This document shows positions 46,701 through 56,239 of a stretch of 64,000 nt of DNA, one piece after another. Within the stretch, counting starts at the first letter, position 1. Each line of letters begins with the position of its first letter. Under the pieces are notes generated by a model. It was not told the origin of the DNA. It saw nothing but the letters and a program-made list of their open reading frames with translations, and searched no databases. This stretch comes from Patagioenas fasciata (taxonomy: Eukaryota; Chordata; Aves; Columbiformes; Columbidae), in the NCBI RefSeq assembly GCF_037038585.1, contig NC_092526.1:6782001-6846000 (forward strand), given 5' to 3'. Made by a program: the position numbers and the translations under genes.

Positions 46701-49700
46701 GTCCTAATGAGGGTCAAGACCCTTAGACAGATCCACAACCAACCAATATTTTACACTGTTTAAAATCCACATAAGTAAACTTTTTATTTAGAATTTCCTA
46801 ATACAAATTATTTTTAATTATTATTTGTATTGCTTATATATAAATGTATGGTCTGAAGTTGCCTGCCTAAATTTTTTTCTCAGTGGAGAATACAGTTTCC
46901 ATAACATTCAAAAATTGCCCAAACTTGAAAGATCTTGTGGTTTGGATCTAGGTTGCTCTAAAACTTCTCTACAGTCACCCAGGCTTAATATATTACATCA
47001 ATACTTCACAAAACTGATTATCATTTGGTACTTAAGCAATGCAAATCGACTTAGGATAGAAATAAGGAGGTCTTAGGGGATTGAGAAAACCAAGAATTAG
47101 TCACTAGGAGAGAATTAGAGATGTGTTTCTGTTTGGGCTGATGCGTCATGAAGTTCCAATAGCAGGGAGAGAGCACGAGAAAGCATTTGAAACAAAACCA
47201 ACCAAACAACAAGAAATACATTAATCCTTGGAAAATCAGCTAATGAAAAGAGATGGAAGTGAAAATCAGGTCTTGATTCTTTCCTTAACATAAGCTGCGA
47301 GGCAGCACAGTGTATTAATTGAAATAGCATGTATTCTGGAGTCATTGAACTAAAGCATGTATTCTGGAGTCATATCCTAAAGAACACCATTGAGGGACTT
47401 AAAATAGAAAAGCATTAAAAGTTCATTCATGCCCCAGAATATCCTTGAACGTGTTTGCTGACCCTCATGCACAGGTTGCCCTCCCAAGATAACAGGTGGT
47501 TTTCCCACCTTGGTGGCAGCGGTCCTTACCTAGCCATGATTTTGGGCATTTCTTCCTTGTTGAACTCGTCCATGCACTGGTGCTCTGTTGAATGATCCAA
47601 AAATGACTTGAAGGCCTCTACATACTCCTCAGCTGTGAGACTTCTCATGGAAGGGATCACATATAGCTCTTGAGAAACAAATACAAGTTGTGTGTTAGCG
47701 GCCTCAAGGCAAATGAAGGATCAAAACACCTACCTCATGGAAGAAACCCAACCCAACAGAAGCCAGAGATATGGGAAGATGGTACAGAGGACGCATGGCC
47801 CAGGAGCCATCCATGGAAGTGATCTCATGTGAACACTTTCCAACCAGTTCATACTCAGGGTTTGAAAATTATTCTTGGATGCTCTTTGACACCAGCGTAT
47901 TTGTTAAGTGCCTTGTTACTGCAGGTCATCCTGAGGAAAATGTCTCCAAAACGCTTTGCTAGATACAGAGTACTCAGTTTGCAGAAAGGGAGGTAAGTGG
48001 AGTGTTTTCCTGGAAGACTCAAGGCAAGAGGGAGAAGGTCCAAAAGCAGGTCCAAAGCTGGAGGGGTCATCGCTCTCGCACACGTTGGATAGCGTGACTG
48101 CAATCCCCAGCCATTGACAGACTTGCTATTGGGGCTGATGCAACACAAAAACTGCTACCTGCACCTGAAGCAAAAACAGTCAACCTTGTGCACCTCATTC
48201 CCAACTCTCGCCAGCGTGGGATGATGGTGTGCTGTTGAGGATGTGAATTCCCCACCGGGAACTGCAGCTTGTGGCCAGGATGGCAACTGTTAACAAAGGA
48301 ATTTCATCTGAATGGGCTTGTGCTCGAATGTGGGTGGCTGAGACCAGGATTTCTTGCTCTGAACCAATGCCCTGGGCTACTCAAGGGGCTGGAAACAATT
48401 ATTGCAAAAACTCACTCTCCTGCTGTCTAATGACAGTGCTCTGGCCAGGGGACAAGCTCGGGTCAGCTGCCCAGGTCTGAGAAGCAGCTTAAGAGTAAGA
48501 CTTGAGGCTCATGAGAAGATGCCATTCAGCCAAGTACTGGCTCTGGGGTCTATCTGAGGCAGAGAGCTGCAGTGCCAGCCTCAGCGTGCGAGATCAGCAT
48601 TGGAAAGGGGGTATTCCATAGAAAAAAATTGCCTTTTCCTCCTTAAAGAAATGAGGGTGACAGACAGAACTCAGCAGAACACCTTTATCCTCATTTTTGC
48701 CTTTTGAGGAGCTGCTTATTTATCATCTGCTTGTAGTTGCCACTAATAAGAAAATTTAGATGTCTCATACAGGACTGTGCAATCTTAAACTGGATGTCTG
48801 TACTGTTTCCAAAACCACACGTCATTGGCAGCTGTGTTTCTACTACGTATGTATGGAGACCCTATGTCCAGTCTGTTGGAGGTAAAGTTATCAACATCTG
48901 TCCTCAACACTTTGAACTAGACCCTGACATAAACCTGAAATCACCTGAATTGCAGTCAGTTTAGCATCCTCTTTCTTTCTTCTTTTTCTTTCTTTTTTTT
49001 TTTTTTTAAATAACTTCAGAAGAATTAAATCATGTTTGCAATGGTAGCAAACTGAGTGGGCATTTGATTTTAATTGCCTTTTTAAAAAAAATGTTCTCCC
49101 AAATACCTGAATTATCGTGTGGAGCTGTCAGAATCTCTGCTTCAAAGTTCATGCTGGGGAACCTATTCCTGTAAGGAAAGTATAGCACTTCAGTTATTTG
49201 AAGAACCTGTATCCTTTTTTTGAAGCTGCATTGAAAATGCAGAACAAGAGGAAGATGCTCCAGGATAAATTTTGCTCACCTGGTAAGCAATACTGTTTGC
49301 TCTCTTTACTAGAATAAAGAAAGTCAAAACTTGGTTAGCTGATCACCCATAAGCATCAGCAAGGGACTGCCACCTGCACCTGTGCTTGTCTGAGGTGCAT
49401 TGTAGAAGCTTTTCCTCCCTCTGAAGAATCGTTAACAAGTCAATACAGCAGAAGGTATTAGACTAACTGATGTTACACACTCTGTGAAACCTTTCATCAT
49501 TAATGGAGTAGAAGAAATAGCAGTGAAATTAGGAAAAGTCTATGGTGAGCTTCAGCATCTGAAGTGATCTCTTAGATCTACTTGGCCTAATGTTTCTGGG
49601 ACCTTTTTGCCTTCCTTTTATATTTTTTAACTTTGGTTCTTCCCAGCTGCAAATATTACATAGGGTAACTTGTAGAAGGCACAGGACTCAAAGAGCAAAA

Positions 49701-52189
49701 GTCAAAGAGGTCATTTGACCATAAATGTTTTCATTCAGTCCTAAGTTTTAATTCTTAGTTTAGGGGGTTTTGTGAAGAACTCCAGCAATGAAGTCACATC
49801 TTCATTTTCCTTTGACAACGTGTCTCATCTATAAAATAGGGGTGAGGTTCCATGAGCAAAAGGAAGGTAAGAAATTAAACTGGAGCAAGGACCTCACTTC
49901 TGCAAAGTGTTGGGATAAGGCTATCTATGCAAGGAGAATAGTCATCTTCTGGGTAACCACGCTTCAATATCAAGATGCTCAGCAAGATTGGGGGTGCTAT
50001 TCCTGTATAACCTGGGCTTAGACACGTTACTGCTCCCAAAGCTTTGCCATTAGAAAATGCTTCATGACAAGCAGCCTGCAATAGCAGTAAGAAGCCCCCG
50101 AGCCCCCTCTGCCAGGGAGAAAACTCCTGCACAAATAAGAAATGAGCCAGAAGGTGTAAAAGAAAAATGGGAGTCTTGTAGTAGCGCTTTGAGATACAAC
50201 CAGGTGATGACTGTGCTGACAGGTAGCAAGGAAGTGGCTACAAGTGCAAATAGCACACAGCTTTGGTTGATGAAGGCACGACAAGACTAAGGTGAGCCAG
50301 AAGCCTCAGAGATGCTGGGGCACTGCCAGAGTCCTGCAAGGCCAGTTGATTCCACCTGAGTTCACAGCCAAAGTCATGTACCTGGCTCCCACAAGGTACA
50401 TCAAACGTCTTGGTTCCACTGCCTTAACTTCAGCCCCCTACCAGAAAAGACCTCACAGAAATCCAGCTTGAACTCAGCCCACCTCCACAAGCTCCAGCTT
50501 GGCTACAGGCCAGTCCCTCCAGCGAGGTTCAGCAGAGAGTAGGAAACTCAGCGGGAACAGAGCAAGGACAGCGTGCTTCTCGGTGTGTCCCGATCCCAGC
50601 ATTAGATTGAGTGGTCAGTAGATCGAGAGAGGTTCTCCTTCCCCTCTACTCCGCCCTGGTGAGACCACATCTGGAATATTGTGTCCAGTTCTGGGCCCCT
50701 CAGTTCAAGAAGGACAGGGAACTGCTGGAGAGAGTCCAGTGTAGGGCAACAAAGATGCTGAAGGGAGTGGAGCATCTCCCCTATGAGGAAAGGCTGAGGG
50801 AGCTGGGTCTCTTTAGTTTGGAGAAGAGGAGACTAAGAGGGGACCTTATTAATGTTTATAAGTATATAAAAGGTGAGTGCCATGAGGATGGAGCCAGGCT
50901 CTTCTCGGTGGCAAACAATGATAGGACAAGGGGTGATGGGATCAAGCTGGAACACAAGAGGTTCCACTTAAATTTGAGAAGAAACTTCTTCTCAGTGAGG
51001 GTGATGGAGCACTGGAACAGGCTGCCCAGGGGGGTTGTGGAGTCTCCTTCCCTGGAGACATTCCAGACCCACCAGGACATGTTCCTGTGTGACCTCACCT
51101 AGGCGTTCCTGCTCTGGCAGGGGGATTGGACTGGATGATCTTCTGGGGTCCCTTCCAATCCCAAACATACTGTGATACTGTGAATTTCCACTCAACCCTT
51201 TGACCTCTCCCATCTCTGCCTGTCAAACCAGAGGACTATTTTGTCCTCTCAGCTGGCTGAACTGAGCTAGATAGTTTTCAGGATAAATCTCCCACCAAAA
51301 TTCCAAGGGGTAGCATGGCTTCCTCTGCACAGAGAGGAACATCTCTCAGGGTCCGGGAACATGAACTCCATTTCTGACCGGTCAAACGTTTCTAGCCATC
51401 CCTGGAGACCTGCCAGGTGACCTGGACAGACTGCAGCACAAGTATTCACCAGGATGGATGACACCAAGTTAACTTTTCCACCAAGACGCTTGCCATTTTT
51501 CCCCAGGCAGGGTTTCTAATATTGATTAATGCTGTTGCTGGGAAGGTGAAACAGGCTTACTTATCTCTGAGAGCGAACGGACTGCCTCTAAAATCTCACC
51601 TAAAACCTAGCCTAGATCTAAAAATTGAGTGCAATACTTTGGGCTGATGCTGCCCATCCCAAGACCTGATACCCAACAGTAGGACTGAAGCAGTGGGATG
51701 CAGGGAGTGGGATGCTCATGGGCACAGCTCATTCTGCTGCGGCTCCTGGTTAAGCCGGAGCTTGCCCTTAGCAAGGTTAAACCTCTCCCCTCCATGAGCT
51801 GAGCAGGTTGCATTACAGACTGAAGGCTCAGGGCACGGAGAGAATTCACAGCATCACTCTAAGCGACGCAGCATCTTTAAGTTGAGAAAGTCACTCTATT
51901 CAAGATGTTTCTAGCAGCACAAATTGCAGAACAGCTTTGTACCTCATAATTTCATTACACCGAAACTTAGGCTGCTGAGGGGCTAAAGTTCTCCTCACAA
52001 AGGCTGGCTTAGCCCACATCCCTTCCAGGACATGGGCACATCTGCTCTTTCGCCCATCTTACACACATCCACCTGTGACACAGGGACAGCAGGGGCTGGC
52101 TCTGCCACCCAGCCAGTCAGTGGGGAAACACACACCCTCACTCCCTTCCAAAAATCCACATACCTCTTCATCTCCGGGGCCGGGTCCAT
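40364..52189 (-). CDS. HNMT: Histamine N-methyltransferase-like paralogue, copy 2 (complete, 8 exons)
   Basis: Eight minus-strand exons join in frame (52189-52164, 49168-49107, 47668-47530, 45864-45812, 42940-42833, 42716-42586, 41776-41683, 40719-40364). They total 969 nt, or 322 residues against 292 in human HNMT. Motifs are STEHQCM, the SAM loop [62 protein letters not shown] and a C-terminal [11 protein letters not shown]. Human Glu28, Gly60, Glu89, Ser120, Gln143, Trp179, Trp183, Phe243 and Asn283 are conserved. Gln94 is His, Tyr147 is Arg and Cys196 is Gly. The fold and catalysis are probably kept, but substrate fit may differ from copy 1, to which it is only about half identical in exon 4. 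Extra 5' exons add about 32 residues. It lies in tandem upstream of copy 1 with a separate CpG-rich promoter. The symbol denotes the family; this is the more diverged copy. Confidence 0.93.
41181..41279. repeat. Tandem pair of 42-bp repeats, 57-bp period
   Basis: The units at 41181-41222 and 41238-41279 match at 39 of 42 bases and share AAGTGCACTTTACCCA and GTGCACCATGAGCTAGAGA-like cores (second unit). They lie in the last intron of HNMT-like copy 2. Confidence 0.9.
41683..41776 (-). CDS. HNMT: HNMT-like copy 2, coding exon 7 (HNMT exon 5 equivalent)
   Basis: This 94-nt exon lies between ACTTCTAG and GTAAGA. It encodes [17 protein letters not shown], then KLLIIILS. Arg replaces pocket residue Tyr147. 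Its length and phase are identical to copy 1 exon 5. Confidence 0.93.
42586..42716 (-). CDS. HNMT: HNMT-like copy 2, coding exon 6 (HNMT exon 4 equivalent)
   Basis: This 131-nt exon lies between CTAAAACAG and GTAATG. It encodes [24 protein letters not shown] and [10 protein letters not shown]. Only 116 bp of intron separate it from the preceding exon. Confidence 0.94.
42833..42940 (-). CDS. HNMT: HNMT-like copy 2, coding exon 5 (HNMT exon 3 equivalent)
   Basis: This 108-nt exon lies between TTGAACAG and GTGAGG. It encodes [18 protein letters not shown], then [16 protein letters not shown]. Glu89 is kept and His stands where human has Gln94. The first helix is quite unlike copy 1. Confidence 0.94.
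44296..44412. repeat. T/G-rich low-complexity tract
   Basis: It has GTTTGTTTGGTTTGGTTTGG and related words. It lies in the intron between copy 2 exons 4 and 5, and its complement yields Lys/Gln/Pro-rich chance frames. Confidence 0.75.
45812..45864 (-). CDS. HNMT: HNMT-like copy 2, coding exon 4 (HNMT exon 2 equivalent)
   Basis: This 53-nt exon lies between TTTTCAG and GTGAGG. It encodes [19 protein letters not shown], the SAM loop in GxGSGTG form instead of the GGGAG of copy 1. Confidence 0.93.
47326..47373. repeat. Two identical 20-bp repeats, 28-bp period
   Basis: AGCATGTATTCTGGAGTCAT occurs at 47326-47345 and again at 47354-47373, about 160 bp from the donor of copy 2 exon 3. Confidence 0.9.
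47530..47668 (-). CDS. HNMT: HNMT-like copy 2, coding exon 3 (HNMT exon 1 equivalent)
   Basis: This 139-nt exon lies between TCTCAAG and GTAAGG. It encodes [20 protein letters not shown], then STEHQCM and MPKIMAR. The reading frame is open upstream of the conserved Met (ATG at 47648-47646) to the acceptor, so this copy need not start here. It is two residues shorter than copy 1 between MRSL and the conserved Tyr. Confidence 0.92.
48968..49008. repeat. Pyrimidine/poly(T) tract
   Basis: CTTTCTTT units pass into a long T run. On the minus (gene) strand this is a purine/poly(A) tract about 100 bp downstream of the donor of copy 2 exon 2. Confidence 0.8.
49107..49168 (-). CDS. HNMT: HNMT-like copy 2, coding exon 2 (N-terminal extension)
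   Basis: A clean 62-nt interval lies between TTCCTTACAG and GTATTTGG. It reads in frame as (R)[20 protein letters not shown] into the next exon. It has its own Met (MNFEAE), so translation could start here if the first exon is not used. No counterpart is seen in copy 1. The call rests on splice sites and phase, not homology. Confidence 0.72.
50595..51186 (+). mobile_element. CR1 LINE fragment, about 590 bp, including end of reverse-transcriptase frame
   Basis: An open stretch at about 50611-51102 carries the conserved C-terminal CR1 ORF2 words: [39 protein letters not shown] and [20 protein letters not shown]. The 3' UTR with GGATTGGACTGGATGATCTT follows, ending in the CATACTGTGATACTGTGA terminal repeat. 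It is 5'-truncated and no longer capable of coding a full enzyme. It sits in the first intron of HNMT-like copy 2, antisense to the gene. Confidence 0.95.
52164..52189 (-). CDS. HNMT: HNMT-like copy 2, coding exon 1 (predicted start)
   Basis: The coding part is MDPAPEMK plus two bases. It ends at the consensus donor AG|GTATGT, and the two spare bases complete an Arg codon with the next exon. The ATG context is strong (ACCATGG). It lies at the edge of a CpG-rich stretch, as expected for a first exon. It needs transcript support. Confidence 0.68.
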
Positions 52190-52460
52190 GGTCAGGGTGG
52201 GTGCCGTGCTGGGGCACTGTGGCTGGGTAAGGGATTGGGGGTCACTGGGCTCCTGACCCCTATGTTAGCATGTCCGCCGCGGCGCTGGCGGTGACCCCGG
52301 CGTGCGGCTCTGCAGCTCTGCAGCACCTGTCGGGACAGGCAGCGTCACTGGGGCGAGGAGGGGAAACCCGAGCCCTGCGGGGAAGGAGCAAGGGGTGCGA
52401 GGCCTGACGTCTGCGGGGCTGTCCTCATCGCACCGGAGCTGTGCTGTTTGCAAGGGGAGA
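52170..52460 (-). promoter_or_regulatory. CpG-rich promoter region of HNMT-like copy 2
   Basis: CpG density is high around and upstream of the predicted start (GTCCGCCGCGGCGCTGGCGG, GACCCCGGCGTGCGG, GGGGCGAGG, CCTGACGTCTGCGG with a CRE-like TGACGTC). I see no TATA box, so this is read as a TATA-less CpG promoter firing leftward. Confidence 0.55.
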
Positions 52461-52499
52461 AAAGAGAAAAGGGACAGATTGAGACTTCAAAAATCTTTA

Positions 52500-54500
52500 A
52501 AACCTAAGTGGAAGTGGCAGGGGGGTGTCAGCCAGCACCCAGCAGACCTGAAGTCATTTCCATCCGCTTTTTAATTTGCTTTGAATGCTGCCTCTCCTAC
52601 GTGTTTGCTGCCCTGGGTGGTAGGAGATGCTTTCCTGCATCTTTGCTATCATCCTCACTTTCTCCAGAGAGAAGATGGACTTGCTGGCTGCCCAGAGACC
52701 TGTAAAAGTGATTTTTCCATCTCTGATTCAGGGGGAAACGGGGCATAAGAGTAGCACATGCCAGTGGGTGCTGCAGTCGTGCGGGCAGCCTGACACGTCC
52801 CTGCCCCATAAAGGTGACAGGGGGTCAGGCAGCCCGAGCAGGGGGGCAGCGAGCCCAGCCTGCTCTTGCTCTGCTTGCCAAACCACAGCAAAGAAACATT
52901 TTTGGGGGACAAAACATTTTTGGGGGACAATTGTCCAAGCTGGAGGTGGCTGGAAGTCACCCAGGATGGGATGGCAAGGCTGGCGGTGCAGTGATCACCA
53001 TTACAAATACAGAAAATCCTGGGTGCTCCCTGCACCTGGATTCAGCTTTTTCTCCTACTAACACCGACAAGACCATGCTCCTTTTGACTAAAATCTAATA
53101 TTATAATGGTAAAAAGGAAAGGATTTAGAGACTATATATTTTCAAGTGAGGTCTGGTGGTGGGAAGCACAGCATTAGAATCCTCTCCACTCACCTTCACT
53201 GAAAGCAATGAGCAGAACAGGTTTAGCAGATGACAAATTAAAACCTCCTCCCTTGCTGAGATCACCCCCCCAAAACATGACCTGCCTCACATGGCTCTCA
53301 AGGCCAGGGATCACACTCCCAGGTGGGGATGCTTCACCATCAAGTGCCCTGTCTTTGTTTATACCAGATGTGGTTTCCAAACGGACTTTTATCCCCACCA
53401 TAAGGCAGATCCACAGCAGCATGTTAAGCTAGAAATGGTCACATCGCTGCTCTTCACCAAAATATTCAAATCAAAAGTGAGGAAAGACCAGAATCTCTTT
53501 GCCAGCTCTAAAATGCAGATTTGTCTCCTGATGCTGTTTGACCACCCAGGCAGTGATTTTTACACCAGTCATTTCAATCCCTAAGTATTTCCACCAGGGC
53601 TGCCAGCCCCCAGACACCATCCGTGCAGGGGTGGATGGCAGCTGGCGCTCCTGGCCAAGCCCCACACGCTGCAGCCACATATCTCGTGTCCCCCAGCCAC
53701 CTCCACCTCGTCCCACCTAAGCCACACCACCCGCTCTGCCCCAGGCACCCTCCACCCCATGCATGTCACTATCAGGGATGGACACCCCACGAGTCCCAGC
53801 AGAAAATCATACCTCCCAGAGCAACGTGAGCTGTAGAGAAACCTCCAGCATCCAGGAGCTGCACAGCCCTTGGAGACCTTGTACATGCACTGGGGACTGA
53901 CAGCCCTCCCCAGCCTCCCCCGTGTCCTCCCCCTGGCTCCCGCAGCCCACGTAGGCACATGCCACAGCTGAGCCCTGGCATTAGCCTACAACAACAGCCT
54001 TTGTTCCCCTGGTGCAGGACACAACAGCACATTGTGGGCAGCTGCCTGTGCCCGCAGGACTTGGCGGCAGGGCGGCTTTGGAGGATGTACCCTCTGCACG
54101 TCGTGCTCTTGGGCGTCCGGGCAAGCTCGTGATTCAATCCACTCTAACTGTGGGGTTTTTTGTGCAAACTGGGGTGTTCTCATCTCCGAGGTGAGATGCT
54201 GGATAAAGCTACAGCTCGGCAGCAGTGCGAGAAAAACAAAGCAACAGTGTTTTACCCACGTGCTGTGGTGGTCAGTTTGGGGCTGATCCTGCAGAAACAG
54301 GTCATTTGCTTTCCCCAGGGCGAGTCTGGCGGAGCTGGTATCACCCATGGCACCGAACCCCTCGATGCTCCATCTCCATCAGCCCACCAAGGCAAGCCTT
54401 TGGTAGTCTGGCTACTTGGAAATAAAATTTCAATTACTTTTTCTTCTAAATACTGGTCAGCTTTTAGACAGATGAATGTCAAGAAGGCCCTTGGCATTTT
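52500..54500. other. No gene recognised upstream of HNMT-like copy 2
   Basis: This is moderately GC-rich sequence with many overlapping chance frames on both strands and none domain-like. It may hold upstream regulatory elements of copy 2. Confidence 0.45.
52894..52929. repeat. Perfect tandem duplication of 18 bp
   Basis: AAACATTTTTGGGGGACA occurs twice head to tail with no mismatch. Confidence 0.9.
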
Positions 54501-54514
54501 TATAAATTTTGATA

Positions 54515-54620
54515 TTATTTCTATATTATTATTCTATATTCTATATTATTTCTATATTATTATTCTATATTCTATATCATTTCTATATTATTATTCTATC
54601 TAGATTTCTATATTATTTCA
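54515..54620. repeat. AT-rich minisatellite
   Basis: About three to four degenerate copies of a roughly 31-bp unit are built from TTCTATATTATT and TTATTCTATA words. Confidence 0.85.
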
Positions 54621-54702
54621 TCGCATTACTAGTTCATTTTTTGAGACCCTCCCAGTTTCACTTAGAACAACTGATGAAGGTACATGTGACGTAACTCTGA
54701 TT

Positions 54703-54957
54703 TTATTGTGAGCAGAGCTCTTTTCTTCTGCAGCAGTGTTTCCTTTTCAATGCAAGTGTTCTCATCAGGTTTTTCAGTTTCCTGGATAAATCTTCTAAGG
54801 TGCAACCAGCAGTTTCTGTACTCTCCAAAGTGAAATACTTGGTGCAATCATGTTTTTCTGCATTGGGCAGGTTCTGGTAGACAGGAAGATAACCAGCAAT
54901 TTTGTATGACCCATTTTCCTTATAGTTAAAGACAAGATTTCTCATTAAAGAAAGCAA
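54703..54957 (-). other. Unrecognised protein-like open frame (84 codons)
   Basis: I do not recognise a family. The frame reads MLSLMRNLVFNYKENGSY, then YLPVYQNLPNAEKHDCTKYF, TAGCTLEDLSRKLKNLMRTL and KRKHCCRRKELCSQ. It has five cysteines, a possible amphipathic helix and a basic C-terminal segment. The stop codon overlaps an AATAAA hexamer (CAATAAAA). Composition is more protein-like than neighbouring chance frames, and it could be a final exon or a decayed gene fragment. There is no signal peptide, no clear acceptor assigned and no homologue I can name. Confidence 0.25.
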
Positions 54958-55239
54958 TTTTAGTTTGCATTAATCCTATTAAATATTTAACAGCTCCTGG
55001 GCAGCAGTAGATCTTGGGGTTTAAGCAACAGGATTTGGTTTTATATGTGTGTACAGATATTCCTTTGCTCTAGGAAAAAAGATTATGACTTCTGATAAGT
55101 ACTGAAAAAGAGAACATTGGAGAAGCAGAACCCATCCCTCCCTGGAGGCAACAGCACTCACTGCTGCTGGGCCCGGCCGCTCTGGCAACGGTTTGATTCA
55201 ACCTCCCGAAAAAATGAAGCATCTGGGTCTGGAGATCAA

Positions 55240-55240
55240 A

Positions 55241-55275
<35 letters not shown>

Positions 55276-55315
55276 CACATATATATATGTATATATATAT
55301 ATATTTTTTTTTTTT
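55240..55315. repeat. (AT)n/(AC)n microsatellite with poly(T) end
   Basis: ATATATATATAC alternates with ACACACAC and ends in about 12 T residues. Confidence 0.95.
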
Positions 55316-55992
55316 AACACAGCCCTTCCTGCCTTTTCATTAGAGCCTGGCTGCTGGTGCAGTTCTGCCACACCTTTTCAAACCACCCTTTTCAAACTAT
55401 TTGACTAGAGGTCATATCTCACGTAGCTGTAATTATAGAGCTAAGGCAAGGCAGAGGCCAGCATGACCACCTTCAGAAAAGGAAAGGCTCTTTGATTCAA
55501 GGTGAAGACCAGCTTTTGCTCTACAAACCATACAGGGTTCAAAAATATATCTCTGAGAGTAAAGACAGGTACGGTAAAGTGTGCCTTTCACCCATCAAGA
55601 GCTCACAGGTCTTCAGCTGGGAAAATACACTCAGAATTTAAATTTATCCAGCTGTACCCATGCTGCTGATGATGGTGTGTGTATGATGACACAGATCCCA
55701 CACGTTCAGTGGGCCAAAACCAGGCTGTTTGCAAACATCACCACACCAAAATGTGGAGGATTGCCAACAAAAGGGGTTTTTGTCCCTAGCTCAAAGTCAG
55801 CAATGCAAATAATAAGGCCGTGGAGAAGTTTTTCTGTGTTCAAGAGGACTGATAAAGGGGGGGCAGGAGTTTTTGGTAAGAAACAAGGTAGCAAAAAGGG
55901 ACCCTCACAGGGCTGGGGTGGCTGAGGCGGGGGCACATCCAGAGGAGGTTGGTACGGTGGGAGCTTTGCTTGATGTTGAGGTCTCTCAGCAG

Positions 55993-56030
55993 TGCTGGTG
56001 TGCTAAATTGATGCTGGTGTGCTAAACTGA
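55993..56030. repeat. Tandem 19-bp repeat
   Basis: TGCTGGTGTGCTAAATTGA is followed directly by a copy with one change (A to C). A third, decayed unit follows. Confidence 0.85.
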
Positions 56031-56239
56031 TGCTCCTGTGCTTCAGTGGAGCTCAACAACCAGTGTGGAACTGGGGGCAAGTACGTCTGTGGGTGCAGGA
56101 GCTGAAGCTGCGCGGTTTGGATTAACCACATTGCAAAGGGATGCAAACTGCTGCCAGACCCCAGCACCCATGGGTGCTGAGCTGCCATGGGGCCAGAAAG
56201 AGCTCAGAGAGCAGGTAACACCAAAGTAGTATAGAATTA

